A stretch of DNA of 64,000 nucleotides from Glycine soja (Eukaryota; Streptophyta; Magnoliopsida; Fabales; Fabaceae). The stretch spans positions 34,499,640-34,563,639 of the forward strand of contig NC_041016.1 of assembly GCF_004193775.1 (NCBI RefSeq), read 5' to 3'. The notes under the pieces were generated by a model. It made no database searches. It was not told the DNA's origin and saw nothing but the letters and a program-made list of their open reading frames with translations. The position numbers and the translations under genes were made by a program. This document shows, in pieces, positions 43,578-54,757 of this stretch. Position 1 is the first letter of the stretch, and every line of letters begins with the position of its first letter.

Positions 43578-45406
43578 GTTGGTTCCTAAGTTGTGGTTCT
43601 TTCTTGTTGGAGGTTTGAAAAAAAAAGGTAAAAGAAACTATGGTTGAAACTAGCCAAAATAAACACTAAAAGAGGTGTGAAAGATAAGGTAAACAACTAA
43701 TTGGTAAAAGGAAAACTATCTAGGCGGTTTGGCAAGAAATGTAAACTAGGCGAATCCTAAGAGTGTTTGGATGACCACATTAAAGGTTTCCAACAAAACA
43801 CTCACTATCCTAAGGAAAAATTGCCTAAAATTATTACACACAAATGGAAGTTTGGTAACCTATTGGAGGCTCCCAACACACTTCCAATGAAAGGCCTTTT
43901 TGTTACAAAACTTGAAAGCAATGAAGGTAAGTAAATTGCAAATTACAAAATTTCAAAACGATCCTCAATTTTGGTGGTTGTTCTCTCTTTGGTGATTCAC
44001 TCAATTTGGAATTCTTCTTAGTCCAATAGCTCTTAAGGTGGTTGGCCCCTTGCTTCTTGACTCAAATTCTTCAAGGGATGGCACCAATCCTCCTTCCAAT
44101 TCCCTATATGGCAACCCACAAACAAGGAAACAAAGAGACAAGCAATAACCAAAGACCAAAAAAAAAATGAAATGAAAGCTAAACCAATGGAGTTTTAACA
44201 AGACAATTTTTCAAGGATTATTCAACAATTAAAGCAATGAAAAGGACATAGAAGCAAGCTAGGACTCAAAGAGAAACTTAGAATGGCTCTAGAGTACAGT
44301 AAAAAAAAAAACTGAAAAAAAAAGACTCAAAAAACCTCTAGCTTTGGCACTTGTCTTCACACTAATTTTCAATTGAAATTTCCAATTATAGAATAAATTT
44401 TGAGCCAAAACAACAAGCACACTTCTCTTTCACCTTTTTTTTTCTGGATACTGATTTTCCTGCCCACTTGTGTGATTTTTCGTATTTTTTCATTTTATCC
44501 AAATCACTTGCTTATTTTTTTCTAACTTTTTCCCAGATGTCTAGAAAATTTAGTAAAACTTTCAGCTCAAAATTCGAAGTAACCAATTCTCAGTAATTTT
44601 TACAAGTTTGTCTGTCCAAGCTGCCAGCACCAGCGATTTTTTTTTAAGCATGGTATATTGATTGCCTTGGGCTTACTTTCAACCTTCCTATGTATGTTGA
44701 ACTCACTAGGATTGTTTACCACAGTTTTTGGAGTTTAATATTCACTTAGTATCAACATTTAAGCCAGCAATTCAATCACCAAAACTCAAATTCACAATAG
44801 ACACAATCATAAGGAAACCTAAAAGTTCAAGAAAAGGTTCACAATCAAAGACTTTCTAAGAATTTTGCATGAACATGTTAAGGACTAATTAACATGAAAG
44901 ATTTGACTCAAATCAAATAATAGGATAAAAGAATTTCATACACTCATGAACAAATGAGTTAGACAAAGAAACAAGAAAATAAAATTCAGCACAACATAAG
45001 AAATCTTATATGACAAGTTTCATGACTAGACATGACTTCTATGACAAAACTACAATAGGTGAACAAGTCACTCTAGATTTTTGAGGTTTTCTTCTACTTT
45101 AATATTTTTGTAAGAATTTTATGGTTTAGGATTCAGCCACAAAAAATAACAAGACAAAACTCAAAGGAACCTAAACTCAACACAATTCATGGTTCAAGAA
45201 CAAGAACAAGAAATTTGAACCATAGAAAATCAAATCTAACTTCTATAGCAAGTTTAATCGGTGGAAACTCTAAAGAATCATGTTAACAACATTTAGAACA
45301 AGACATGTGAGGAGATACATGGAGAAAAATGAAGAAACAACAATGGAAGAGAAGGTAAAGAAAAAAATTAATGGAGGTTTAAGGAGCACCTACTTGAAGC
45401 TCTTGT
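43578..45406 (-). other. Element E leader
   Basis: 1.8 kb of A-rich untranslated leader, matching B's leader apart from the solo LTR present there. No coding frame or stable repeat was recognised. Confidence 0.65.
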
Positions 45407-45418
45407 GCTCTGATACCA
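45407..45418 (-). promoter_or_regulatory. Primer binding site of element E (iMet)
   Basis: The minus strand reads TGGTATCAGAGC two bases after the LTR, the exact complement of the plant initiator-Met tRNA 3' end. Confidence 0.92.
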
Positions 45419-45420
45419 CT

Positions 45421-46328
45421 TGATGGAAGCTTGCTTGTGGGGCTTCTATGGAGGCTGGATCTTTGAGCTTCAATGGGGTCCTTTAATGGTGATTTTCCAC
45501 CATGGAGATGCAGCGGAAGACAAAGGAAAGGAGGTGAGAGGAGGCGCTATCCATTAAGGAATAAGCCATGGAAGACGGAGCTTCACCACCAAGATGTGCC
45601 TTGGATAAGAAGCTTGGAGAGGATGCTTCAATGGAGGAAAAGAAAGAGGGAGAGAAAGAAGGAGGGGGGAGCACGAAATTGAAGGAAGAAAAAGGGAGAG
45701 AAGTTGAACTTTGAGTTGTGTCTCACAAGACTCTCATTCATCAAAGTTACAACAAGTGTTACACATGCTTCTATTTATAGACTAGGTAGCTTCCTTGAGA
45801 AGCTTTCTTAAGAAAACTTTCTTGAGAAGCTTCTTTGAGAAAACTTCCTTGAGAAGCTAGAGTTTAGCTACACACACCCCTCTCATAACTAAGCTCACCT
45901 CCTTGAGAAGCTTCCTTAAGAAGATTCCTAAAGAAGCTAGAGCTTAGCTACACATACCTCTCTAATAGCTAAGCTCACCTCCTTGAGATGAGAAGCTAGA
46001 GCTTAGCTACACACCTCCTATAATAGCTAAGCTCACCACCATGACAAAAAAACATGAAAATAACAAAAAAAGTCCTTATTACAAAGACTACTCAAAAGGC
46101 ACCGAAATACAACGCTAAAACCCTATACTACTAGAATGGCCAAAATACAAGGTCCAGACGAAGGAAAAACCTATTCTAATATTTACAAAGATAAGCGGGC
46201 TCATACTTAGCCCATGGGCTCGAAATCTACCCTAAGGCTCATGAGAACCCTAGGGCCTTCCCTTGGATCTCTAGCCCAATCTACTTGGAGTCTTCTAGCC
46301 AATGCCCGTGCGGGGTAGGATTGCATCA
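45421..46328 (-). repeat. Element E 5' LTR (right copy)
   Basis: 908 bp, near-identical to the left LTR. It ends GGATTGCATCA in plus orientation and is followed by the GTAGC duplication. Confidence 0.92.
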
Positions 46329-46348
46329 GTAGCTAAGCTCTAGCTTCT

Positions 46349-48011
46349 TGTCATACCCTAATTTCGTCCGGGGACCTTTGCTTGATGACATGCAACTTTT
46401 GTTTGGTCCTTGTGAGGTGCTTGACACCCATCATTAGGCAATTTGTGAAATTCCGGGACATGTCGGAAAACAAAAGAAAATATTGATGCACAATCCATAA
46501 GGTTCCGTGACACACCGGAAATCAAATGGAAGCATCGTTGCACAATGAGTGAGGTTCCGTAACATTCCGTAAGTCAAAAAAAAGGGATGATTATGTAATC
46601 CGCAAGGTTCCGTAACATTACGGAAAGAAAACAAGTATCGTTACGAAATTCGTAAGTTTCCGTAACTTTACGAAAAAAGAATCACCAAAAAAGGCAGGGG
46701 GTGTACTTAGTAAAAATGGGGGTGCAAATAGCAACCAGGCCCACTTGGGCCCTCCAGAAGATTCCTCCAGAAGGCTGTTGCTTCTGGAGGAAGCAACCCT
46801 GCTCGCCTGGGCGAGCTGGGTGGCAAGCTTCTCCCCTAATCTTCTATAAATAGGGGGAGAAGTGAAGTAGAAAAGGGTTCAGCCCCTTAGGCACTTCTCT
46901 CTCTTTCGAATTTGCTTAGGAAAATTGTTTCCGTGAAGAAAATCCAAGCCGAGGCGCTTCCGTAACGTTTCCGTAACGTTTCCGCGAGTGATTTCGCGAA
47001 GGTTTTCGACCGTTCTTCGACGTTCTTCATTCGGTCTTCATCGTTCTTCAGTCTTCAACGGGTAAGTACCTCAAACCAAGCTTTTCGATTCATTCTATGT
47101 ACCCGTGGTGGTCCACATTTTGTTTCATGTATTTTTATTCTCGTTTCATTTATTTTTTATACCCCCTTTTGACGTGCTTAAGCCATTTTATTTAAGTCAT
47201 TTCTCGCTTAACCTAAAAATAAAATAAATTTCCATCGATCGTTTGAATTGTATTATCCGTTAACTTTGGTTGAAATGAATTCCGACCGATCGGTCGTGCC
47301 GCAACCACGTTGGAAACCAAAAAAAGAGGTAAATAATAATATAAATAAAAAATAATAAAATACCCTTTAGTAAAATAAAGCGAAAAATCAATTGGACGTT
47401 TTCTCTTTGGGATTTCTCATTCTTAATCGAATTGACTAATAACTAAAGTGAAACTAAGGCTAAAATCAACTCGCCTAGTCAAGCTCGTCCACAAAAATAG
47501 GTTTTTTGAAAGTTTATCATTTCAATTTCTTACTAAGTAAAATGGATCATTTTTAAGGTCCAACGCCTTATAATGATCACCTTTCAAGTAAAAAAGAATC
47601 ACTTGATTCACGCATAAGAAAGAACTACGTAGGTCTGATTTCCTCATCGCAATTGAGGAATACGTAGGAGCAAAGGGAAACACCCTTGTCGACCACAAAA
47701 AGAGAAAAAATATAAAAAGGGTATAAAGGATATAAAGACATAAAAAGGGAATGTAAAAATCAAAGTCATGTTTGCACATTCGATTAAAGGCTGCCGTCCC
47801 TTGGGACGGACGTGTGGGGTGCTAATACCTTCCCCGTGTGTAAATACAACTCCCGAGCCTTTCACTTAAAAGTTCGTAGATCGCGTCTTTTCCGGTTTTT
47901 CCGATGTTTTCCTCAAATAAACGTTGGTGGCGACTCCGCGCGTATTCCTTTTGTGGAACATGCATCCCGCGAGTCACGCGTCGCCCTCCCGCCGAAGGGT
48001 AGGTTGCGACA
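46349..48011 (+). repeat. F 5' LTR
   Basis: 1663 bp, TGTCATACCC...GTTGCGACA. It contains TTCCGTAAC repeats (46500-46680), one GCTCGCCTGGGCGAGC palindrome (46801-46816) that is missing from the 3' LTR, a TATA box, and the two-hairpin TACGTAGG module (47634-47695). Confidence 0.93.
46845..46853 (+). promoter_or_regulatory. LTR TATA box (F)
   Basis: TATAAATAG, conserved in T1 and in F's 3' LTR at the same relative place; the probable core promoter of F transcripts. Confidence 0.75.
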
Positions 48012-48013
48012 GT

Positions 48014-48032
48014 TGGCGACTCCACTGGGGAC
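48014..48032 (+). promoter_or_regulatory. Primer binding site (F)
   Basis: TGGCGACTCCACTGGGGAC, 2 nt after the LTR end and identical to the T1 site. The tRNA is probably tRNA-Arg as in other Ogre elements (from memory). Confidence 0.85.
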
Positions 48033-48877
48033 TAGTTTTTAGAGAGTTAGGCCATTTAAATCTTGTGCAATGTTTTTTCGTGACTTTCTCCTTTGTTGGT
48101 TTCCCTTTATTTGTCTTATGTTCTTGTGTATATAAATTCTTTGTTGCTTTTAGTGCGTTTTAAAATGTATGCATGAGGTAAATATTTATTCATTTGATGC
48201 ACACAAACACCAACACTATTTGCACACACTGTGAGTTGAAAAAGGGCCCTATACCCGGGTTCATAGGAACATAAGGAGTGGAGGTGAATTTGTGATCATG
48301 CTAGGTCTCCGACTTGCTTGATTACAGTGAACCCTCATCTAGAGTTTTTCTCTTTGAAAACATATTGTTGCTAGTAGTCCCTACTGCTGTTGTATGTTCT
48401 TCGAAGGGGATAATACCTCTAGAAACCATCAAGAGAGATATGACTACCTTGGGGGTTATCACTAAATGCCTAGTTAGCTCTCTCCCTTATAGGTCCCTTA
48501 AATAGGGGCACGGAGCAAACACGCTGCGTGCCATTTTTCACACTGCCATGCATAAGTATCATATACCCTTTTGCTTATGTTCAGTGAATATTGTCATACT
48601 ATGTACATTCCCTTATTGCGCCTTTTGCATATGCATCGCATACGGGTTCTGTCTTGATCCCCTCTATAGACAAATCAACGGAGGGTCCGGGTCACCGTTT
48701 TAAATACATACGTTGGGGCATTTTGCTACCCCTAGACATTGTGTCTAAGAAGGAGACAATGTCCCAGGCACCCGCATTCTTAAATTACATCTGTGTCATA
48801 TGCATTCCTTCATGCATTCATCCATTCCACCCATGAGATATCGGAGTTTTGATTTGCACCAACTTTTTTTAGTAAGC
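48033..48877 (+). other. F leader
   Basis: Untranslated leader shared with C and T1 in its middle part (48275-48540). A pyrimidine tract plus AG (AACTTTTTTTAG, to 48872) stands just before the ORF1 start. Confidence 0.75.
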
Positions 48878-50743
48878 ATGGGGACAAATCAAACCGGCAA
48901 GAGGTTTTACCAAGTCAAGGTTAAAGGCCTAGATACCACCAGCATCAAGGAATTAGGGCGGTTGATGGAACCTCTCCAAATGCAAGCCTTCCGCAAGACT
49001 TACGGAAAGATCTTAGAGTTGACCATAGCAGAGGTATCCATAGAAGCCATTGCATCACTCACCCAATACTACGACCAGCCTTTGAGATGCTTCACGTTCG
49101 GAGACTTCCAATTGGTACCGACCATTGAAGAATTTGAGGAGATTCTAGGATGTCCTCTCGGGGGAAGAAAACCATATCTTTTCTCCGGTTGTCTCCCCTC
49201 TTTGAGCAGAATTGCAACTGTGGTCAAGGATTCAGCAAGAGGTTTGGACCGCGTAAAACAAACTCGAAACGGCATAGCGGGCCTACCACGGAAGTACCTA
49301 GAAGACAAGGCGAGGGATATGGCAAATCAAGAAGATTGGGTTCCGTTTATGGATGTGTTAGCATTGCTAATCTTTGGGGTCGTCCTCTTTCCAAACGTAG
49401 ATGGTTTGGTGGACCTAGCCGCAATCGACGCGTTCCTTGCATACCGCTATAGCAAGGAAAGTCCGGTGGTAGCTGTCTTGGCAGATTTATTTGACACATT
49501 TGACCGAAGGTGCGAAAAGAGTAGTGCACGGATCCTCTGTTGCTTGCCCGCTCTCTGTGTTTGGTTGGTTTCACACCTGTTCCTGCAAGACACGAGGCAT
49601 CCATGTCCGCTCCAAAGCCATCGCTCGTGTACTGAAAAGAGAAGAATAGATTGGGACCGGCTTTTGGCTGGGATAGGAGGTAGAACAATCAATTGGTTCC
49701 CCCGATGGAAGGAAGGAAAGGAGGGAGTCCTTTTCTCATGTGGAGGGTACCCAAACATTCCGCTGATAGGAACGAGGGGTTGTATTAACTACAATCTCGC
49801 GCTCGCTATAAGACAACTAGGGTACCCCATGAGGGGAGCACCGATGGAAGAAAGCATGTCTCCTTTCCTTGTGAGGGATTTCGGCGCGCAAAATTTCAAG
49901 GCTATACAAAGAATCCATAAGGCATGGGAAACCCCGTTAAGGAAAGATGAAGAACTTAGGGGCATTCGTAATGACATCATTGGTGGTTACCATGAATGGC
50001 TGAAAGTTCATATACGAGGTTTAGATTGGCTCGCCAAGTTAAAAGTCATCAGCGAAGAGAGTTTCGAAGCACCGGAAGAGGACGAAGAAGTCCAAGCTCT
50101 CAAAAGCGAGTTAGGAAAGGCGAAACTTGCCAAGGAGAAGTTCAAGTTGGCCGCTACACACATCCGGAAGGAGTGTGCCGGATTACGGGAAGAGAATGCA
50201 ACTACCGCAAGAGCCCTTGAACAAGAGGCCAAGAGGGCTCGCAAGGAAGAGTATGGCCGTAACAAATTTCGTGGAGCTCTGTAGGGTAGCAACAATGAAC
50301 TCAAGCTGCGAAGGGAAGAGAGGGACCAGTCGCGAGCGCATAGCATGGTCTTGAAAGAGGAGTTAGTCACCTGTTCAAGGTCCAAAAGGAGCTTGTCTTA
50401 GCGTTTATGCGAGACGGAGACCAACATGCTAGCTATCATCGCCAAGTACCAAGAAGAGTTAGGTCTAGCCACGGCCCACGAGCATAGGGTCACGGACGAG
50501 TATGCCCAAGTATACGCGGAAAAAGAGGCTAGAGGAAGGGTGATCGACTCTTTACACCAAGAGGCAACCATGTGGATGGATCGGTTTGCTCTTACCTTGA
50601 ACGGGAGTCAAGAACTTCTCCGATTGTTAGCCAAGGCCAAGGCAATGGCGGACACCTACTCCGCCCTCGAAGAAATTCATGGGCTTCTCGGCTATTGTCA
50701 GCATATGATAGACTTAATGGCCCACATAATTAGAAATCGCTAG
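48878..50743 (+). pseudogene. Ogre-type ORF1 (element F)
   Basis: A 621-codon frame starting MGTNQTGKRFYQVKVKGLD at 48878, chosen because the same ATG exists in element C. Residues about 65-120 hold YYDQPLRCFTFGDFQ and EEFEEILGCPLGGRKPYLF. The central part holds LLIFGVVLFPNVDGLVDLA, LCCLPALCVWLVSHLF, IGTRGCINYN and RQLGYPMRGAP. Residues about 395-500 form a charged coiled coil. Stops: TAG at 50282-50284, where C has Trp, and TAG at 50399-50401, where C has Gln. It corresponds, from memory, to DUF7745. The LGCPLGG region recalls the plant mobile domain of MAIN/MAIL1 proteins. Its role in retrotransposition is unknown. Confidence 0.85.
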
Positions 50744-50977
50744 AAAACTTGTATGGTCTCTCAGACCTTGACTAGATACGACTTTCTGAAATAAAATGAG
50801 TTGGTCCCATGTTTCTACTCCAAAAAGCTTGTGCGAATCAAATCACTCCTGCATTTTATCTCTAGCATGCATTCTTTCTTTCATTACCCACTCCTCACGT
50901 TTGGTTTTTTAGGGAAAAACACCATAACAAAACGCACCCCAAGGCATCCCTATCGCACCAGATCCAAATCTAGAACG
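50744..50977 (+). other. ORF1-gag spacer of element F
   Basis: Spacer with a pyrimidine-AG tract (GTTTGGTTTTTTAG, to 50912) before gag, like element C. It could serve as a splice acceptor giving a gag-first mRNA. Confidence 0.55.
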
Positions 50978-52231
50978 ATGGGTGATCAAGAGGAGACACA
51001 GGAACAGATGAAAGCCGACATGTCGGCTCTGAAAGAACAGATGGCTTCCATGATGGAGGCCATGTTAGGAATGAGGCAGCTCATGGAGAAAAACGTGGCC
51101 ACCGCTGCCGCTGTCAATTCGGCTGCCGAAGCAGACCCAACTCTCTTGGCAACCGCGCGCCATCCTCCCTCAAACATAGTAGGACGGGGAAGGAACACGC
51201 TGGGGCACGACGGCAACCCTCATCTGGGATACAACCGAGCGGCTTACCCTTATGGATTGTCGCCCAACTACTCACCACCCGTCCTGCAAGACGATGCGGG
51301 CCATATTGCTTCTCCCGTCCTTGAAAGAGAGCCTCCTCAACAGCCCGACGAGGTCCACGAAGACCCTCAAGACTATGCTCGAAGGGATGTCGAGTTCTAT
51401 CCCCCGATCCCCGAAGGGCCGGCACCCAGCACGTTGCCTCAGCCCAACATCACAACACAACCAATAGTTTTGTCCATGGAAGGACCGCCCCCGGCAACTG
51501 AAGAAAGGAGGAAGCTCGATCTCCTCGAGGAGAGATTGAGAGCTGTGGAAGGATTTGGGGACTATCCGTTCGCAGACATGACGAATCTCTGCTTAGTACC
51601 CGATGTTGTTATCCCCCCGAAGTTCAAAGTACCGGACTTCGACAAGTATAAAGGGACGACTTGTCCCAAGAACCATCTCAAGATGTACTGTCGCAAGATG
51701 GGCGCACACTCTAAGGATGAGAAGCTATTAATACACTTTTTTCAAGATAGCTTGGCCGGAGCCGCGGTAGTTTGGTACACTAATTTGGAAGCTTCCCGTA
51801 TCCGTACTTGGAAGGATCTGATTACTGCCTTCCTAAGGCAATATCAGTATAATTCCGATATGGCTCCCGATCGTACTCAGCTGCAGAATATGTTCATGAA
51901 AAAGGGCGAAACCTTTAAAGAACACGCACAGCGGTGGAGAGACCTGGCGGCACAAGTGGCTCCTCCCATGGTTGAGAGAGAGATGATCACCATGATGATA
52001 GACACTCTGCCAATGTTCTACTATGAGAAGCTAGTAGGTTACATGCCGTCCAGCTTCACGGACCTAGTGTTCACCGGGGAAAGAATCGAGGTAGGGTTGA
52101 AAAGAGGAAAGTTCGATTACGTTTCCTCCACGAGTGCGAATGCCAAAAGAATCGGGACAACGGGGGCAAAAAGGAAGGAAGGAGATGCCCATGCCGTCTC
52201 TTCAACACCCGCGTGGGTCAAACCCCCGTAA
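50978..52231 (+). CDS. Gag (element F)
   Basis: 417 codons from ATG 50978 to TAA 52229-52231. The N-terminal coiled coil is rich in Met, Gln and Glu (MGDQEETQEQMKADMSALKE). A Pro-rich linker follows. The capsid domain starts near residue 210 with PPKFKVPDFDKYKGTTCPK, then MYCRKMGAH, HFFQDSLAGAAVVWYTNL, FLRQYQYNSDMAPDRTQLQN and MIDTLPMFYYEKLVGYMP. The stop is probably not the natural end: the same frame reopens directly and runs on into the zinc finger and protease, as a CAA-to-TAA change would produce. Gag packages the RNA in virus-like particles. Confidence 0.85.
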   Translation: MGDQEETQEQMKADMSALKEQMASMMEAMLGMRQLMEKNVATAAAVNSAAEADPTLLATARHPPSNIVGRGRNTLGHDGNPHLGYNRAAYPYGLSPNYSPPVLQDDAGHIASPVLEREPPQQPDEVHEDPQDYARRDVEFYPPIPEGPAPSTLPQPNITTQPIVLSMEGPPPATEERRKLDLLEERLRAVEGFGDYPFADMTNLCLVPDVVIPPKFKVPDFDKYKGTTCPKNHLKMYCRKMGAHSKDEKLLIHFFQDSLAGAAVVWYTNLEASRIRTWKDLITAFLRQYQYNSDMAPDRTQLQNMFMKKGETFKEHAQRWRDLAAQVAPPMVEREMITMMIDTLPMFYYEKLVGYMPSSFTDLVFTGERIEVGLKRGKFDYVSSTSANAKRIGTTGAKRKEGDAHAVSSTPAWVKPP

Positions 52232-54576
52232 ACACCTCATGGTACCCATCAGTACGCGCAACATCACCCGAGCTTCTCGGCTCATACCGGGAATGCCTCT
52301 AGTTCAGCACCTGTGCAGCCTAAGGCACCCACCCAGAGGGAAGCTCCCCAAGTTCCAACTCCGAACACAACTCGCCCAGCCGGTAATTCCAACGCAACAA
52401 GGAACTTCCCTTCGAGGCCATTTCAAGAATTCACCCCACTCCCAATGACGTACGAAGACCTCTTGCCATCCCTCATCGCCAACCATTTGGCCGTGGTAAC
52501 TCCCGGAAAGGTCCTCCAACCCCCTTTCCCAAAGTGGTATGACCCTAATGCAACTTGCAAGTACCATGGGGGTGTCCCGGGGCATTCCATTGAAAAATGC
52601 TTGGCCTTTAAATACAAGGTCCAACATTTGATAGATGTTGGATGGCTGACTTTCCAAGAGGATCGGCCCAATGTGAAAACCAACCCGCTCGCCAATCATG
52701 GAGGGGGAGCGGTTAACGCCGTTGAGTCTGATAGGCCGCGCAGGTCTAAACCTTTAAGGGATATGGCAACCCCTAGGAGGTTTATCTTTGAGGCCCTACA
52801 AAAGGGAGGTGTGATTCCTCATAGTGGGCGTAAGGAGGATTCCTGTTTGCTGCATTCCGGCGAGCGGCATGACATGGAAACGTGTTTGGGAGTAGAGGAA
52901 TTGTTACAGCGAATGATAGATCAAGGTCGACTGAAAGTTAGCAGTGAAGGAAGAGAGGAGCAACATATATGCATGCAGTCCACGGATGGGAGCAGTGTTG
53001 CGAAGCCCAAACCCTTGGTGATATACTTCACCAAGGGCACAGCTTCGCAAAATCCCGGACACCCCTTAGCAGCTAAACCTGTTCCTTTCCCATACCAAAA
53101 TAGCCACGCAGTCCCATGGAGATATACACCTCCGAGGGGGAAGGAAGAAGAAGCCACCGACGTCAGCTCGTTGTCGGCTAAGGTAACAAATATCACGAGA
53201 CTGAGTGGTGTGACCCGTAGCGGTCGTGTGTTTGCGCCTCCGGACCTACCAGCCCAACCCGCGAATGTCAAGGGGAAAGGAAAAGTGGTGGAGGAACAAG
53301 ATGGCGAAGCACCCCACGCTTTGAATAAAGATATTCTGGCGAAAGGTCTTCCGGAGAAAAAGGATGGTAAAAAAGAGGTGTCGCTAGAGGAAGCCAGCGA
53401 GTTCCTCCGTATAATTCAGCAGAGCGAATTCAAGGTTATCGAACAGCTCAACAAAACCCCGGTCAGGGTCTCGCTGTTGGAGTTACTCATGAGCTCCGAG
53501 CCTCATCGGGCTCTGCTAGTAAAAGTTCTGAACGAGGCCCACATGGCCCAAGACATCTCGGTAGAAGGTTTCAGGGGGCTGGTCAATAATATCACTGCCA
53601 ACAACTATCTCGCCTTCGCCGAAGAAGAAATCCCCGCCGAGGGGAGAGGACATAATAAAGCTTTGCACGTGTCAGTCAAGTGTATGGACCATATCGTAGC
53701 CAAAGTGCTCATCGATAATGGTTCCAGTTTAAACGTGATGCCTAAGAGCACTTTGGAGAAATTACCATTCAATGCTTCCCACCTAAAGCCAAGTTCAATG
53801 GTGGTTCGTGCCTGCGACGGCACCCGCCGAGAGGTTAGGGGGGAGATCGATCTCCTGGTACAGATAGGCCCTCACACCTGTCAAGTTACCTTCCAAATAA
53901 TGGATATTAACCCCCCCTACAACTGTCTGTTGGGGCGGCCGTGGATCCACTCAGTGGGAGTTGTTCCCTCTACACTCCACCAAAAGTTGAAATTCGTAGT
54001 GGAAGGGCATCTGGTCATCGTATCAGGCGAGGAAGACATCTTGGTGAGCTGCCCATCCTCTATGCCTTATGTAGAGGCCGCAGAGGAGTCATTAGAAACC
54101 GTTTTCCAGTCTTTTGAGGTGGTAAGCATTTCCTCCGTGGACTCCTTCTCTGGGCAAGCTTGCCTGTCCGATGCAGCAGTAATGATGGCCCGAGTTATGT
54201 TGGGGAACGGTTACGAACCCGGAATGGGTTTAGGCAAAGACAATGGCGGCATAACTAGCCTGATAAATGCCAAAGGAAATCGTGGGAAGTATGGGTTAGG
54301 CTATAAGCCTACTCAGGCAGATATAAAGAGAAGCATCGTGGGAAGGAAGAACGGTAGTCAAAGCTCGCGGTTGAGACAAGAAGGTGAAGGAAGCCCGCCC
54401 TGCCACATAAGAAGAAGCTTTATAAGCGCGGGTCTGGGGGACGAAGGTCAAGTGGTCGCGATATACGAAGATGATGTTTCGAGTACATTGGATTTGGTAC
54501 GACCATGCCCTCCTGATTTCCAGCTGGGAAATTGGCGAGTGGAGGAATGCCCCGACATTTACGCAACGAGCATAAT
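52232..54576 (+). CDS. Nucleocapsid-protease with G-patch (element F)
   Basis: Same frame as gag. A zinc-finger-like block CKYHGGVPGHSIEKC lies near 52555. A variable linker leads to the aspartic protease: ALHVSVKCMDHIVAKVLIDN, active-site DNGSSLNVMP at about 53714, flap region ACDGTRREVRG and CLLGRPWIHS. A G-patch follows at about 54200-54340 (GNGYEPGMGLGKDNGG, then GNRGKYGLGYKP), a nucleic-acid-binding motif known from Ogre and some retroviral proteases. All catalytic residues are present. The frame ends with TAA at 54578-54580, which falls inside the proposed intron. Confidence 0.88.
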
Positions 54577-54757
54577 GTAAACCTTTAACGTTTTAAAAGC
54601 TCTATAGTTGGGCCTAGGCTTTAGAGTTTTTCTTTTGTTAAGGCTTTGTGTCTTTTGTTTTTGAATTTATAATACAAGGATCTTTCTTCATCTGTTCCTA
54701 CGTCTCTACCCATTCTCATCCATTTGCATGTTTACTACTTTATTTCTGAAACGGCAG
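54577..54757 (+). other. Intron between protease and RT (element F)
   Basis: 181 nt beginning GTAAAC and ending TTTCTGAAACGGCAG. Removing it takes out the protease stop codon and joins the protease frame to an acidic frame (SDDESPEG...) that leads towards RT. Ogre elements are known to have an intron at exactly this place. The splice itself is not shown by sequence alone. Confidence 0.75.

Larger units (their letters stand above)
40995..46328 (-). mobile_element. Complete non-autonomous gypsy element E, TSD GTAGC
   Basis: 5334 bp, with 907- and 908-bp LTRs differing at roughly 15-20 positions by eye, exact iMet primer site, purine tract, one Gag/RT-remnant ORF and perfect GTAGC target duplications (40990-40994 and 46329-46333). 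The low LTR divergence marks a fairly recent insertion. It lies head-on inside an LTR of its own family. RNase H and integrase are missing, so it must have moved with proteins from another element. Confidence 0.95.
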
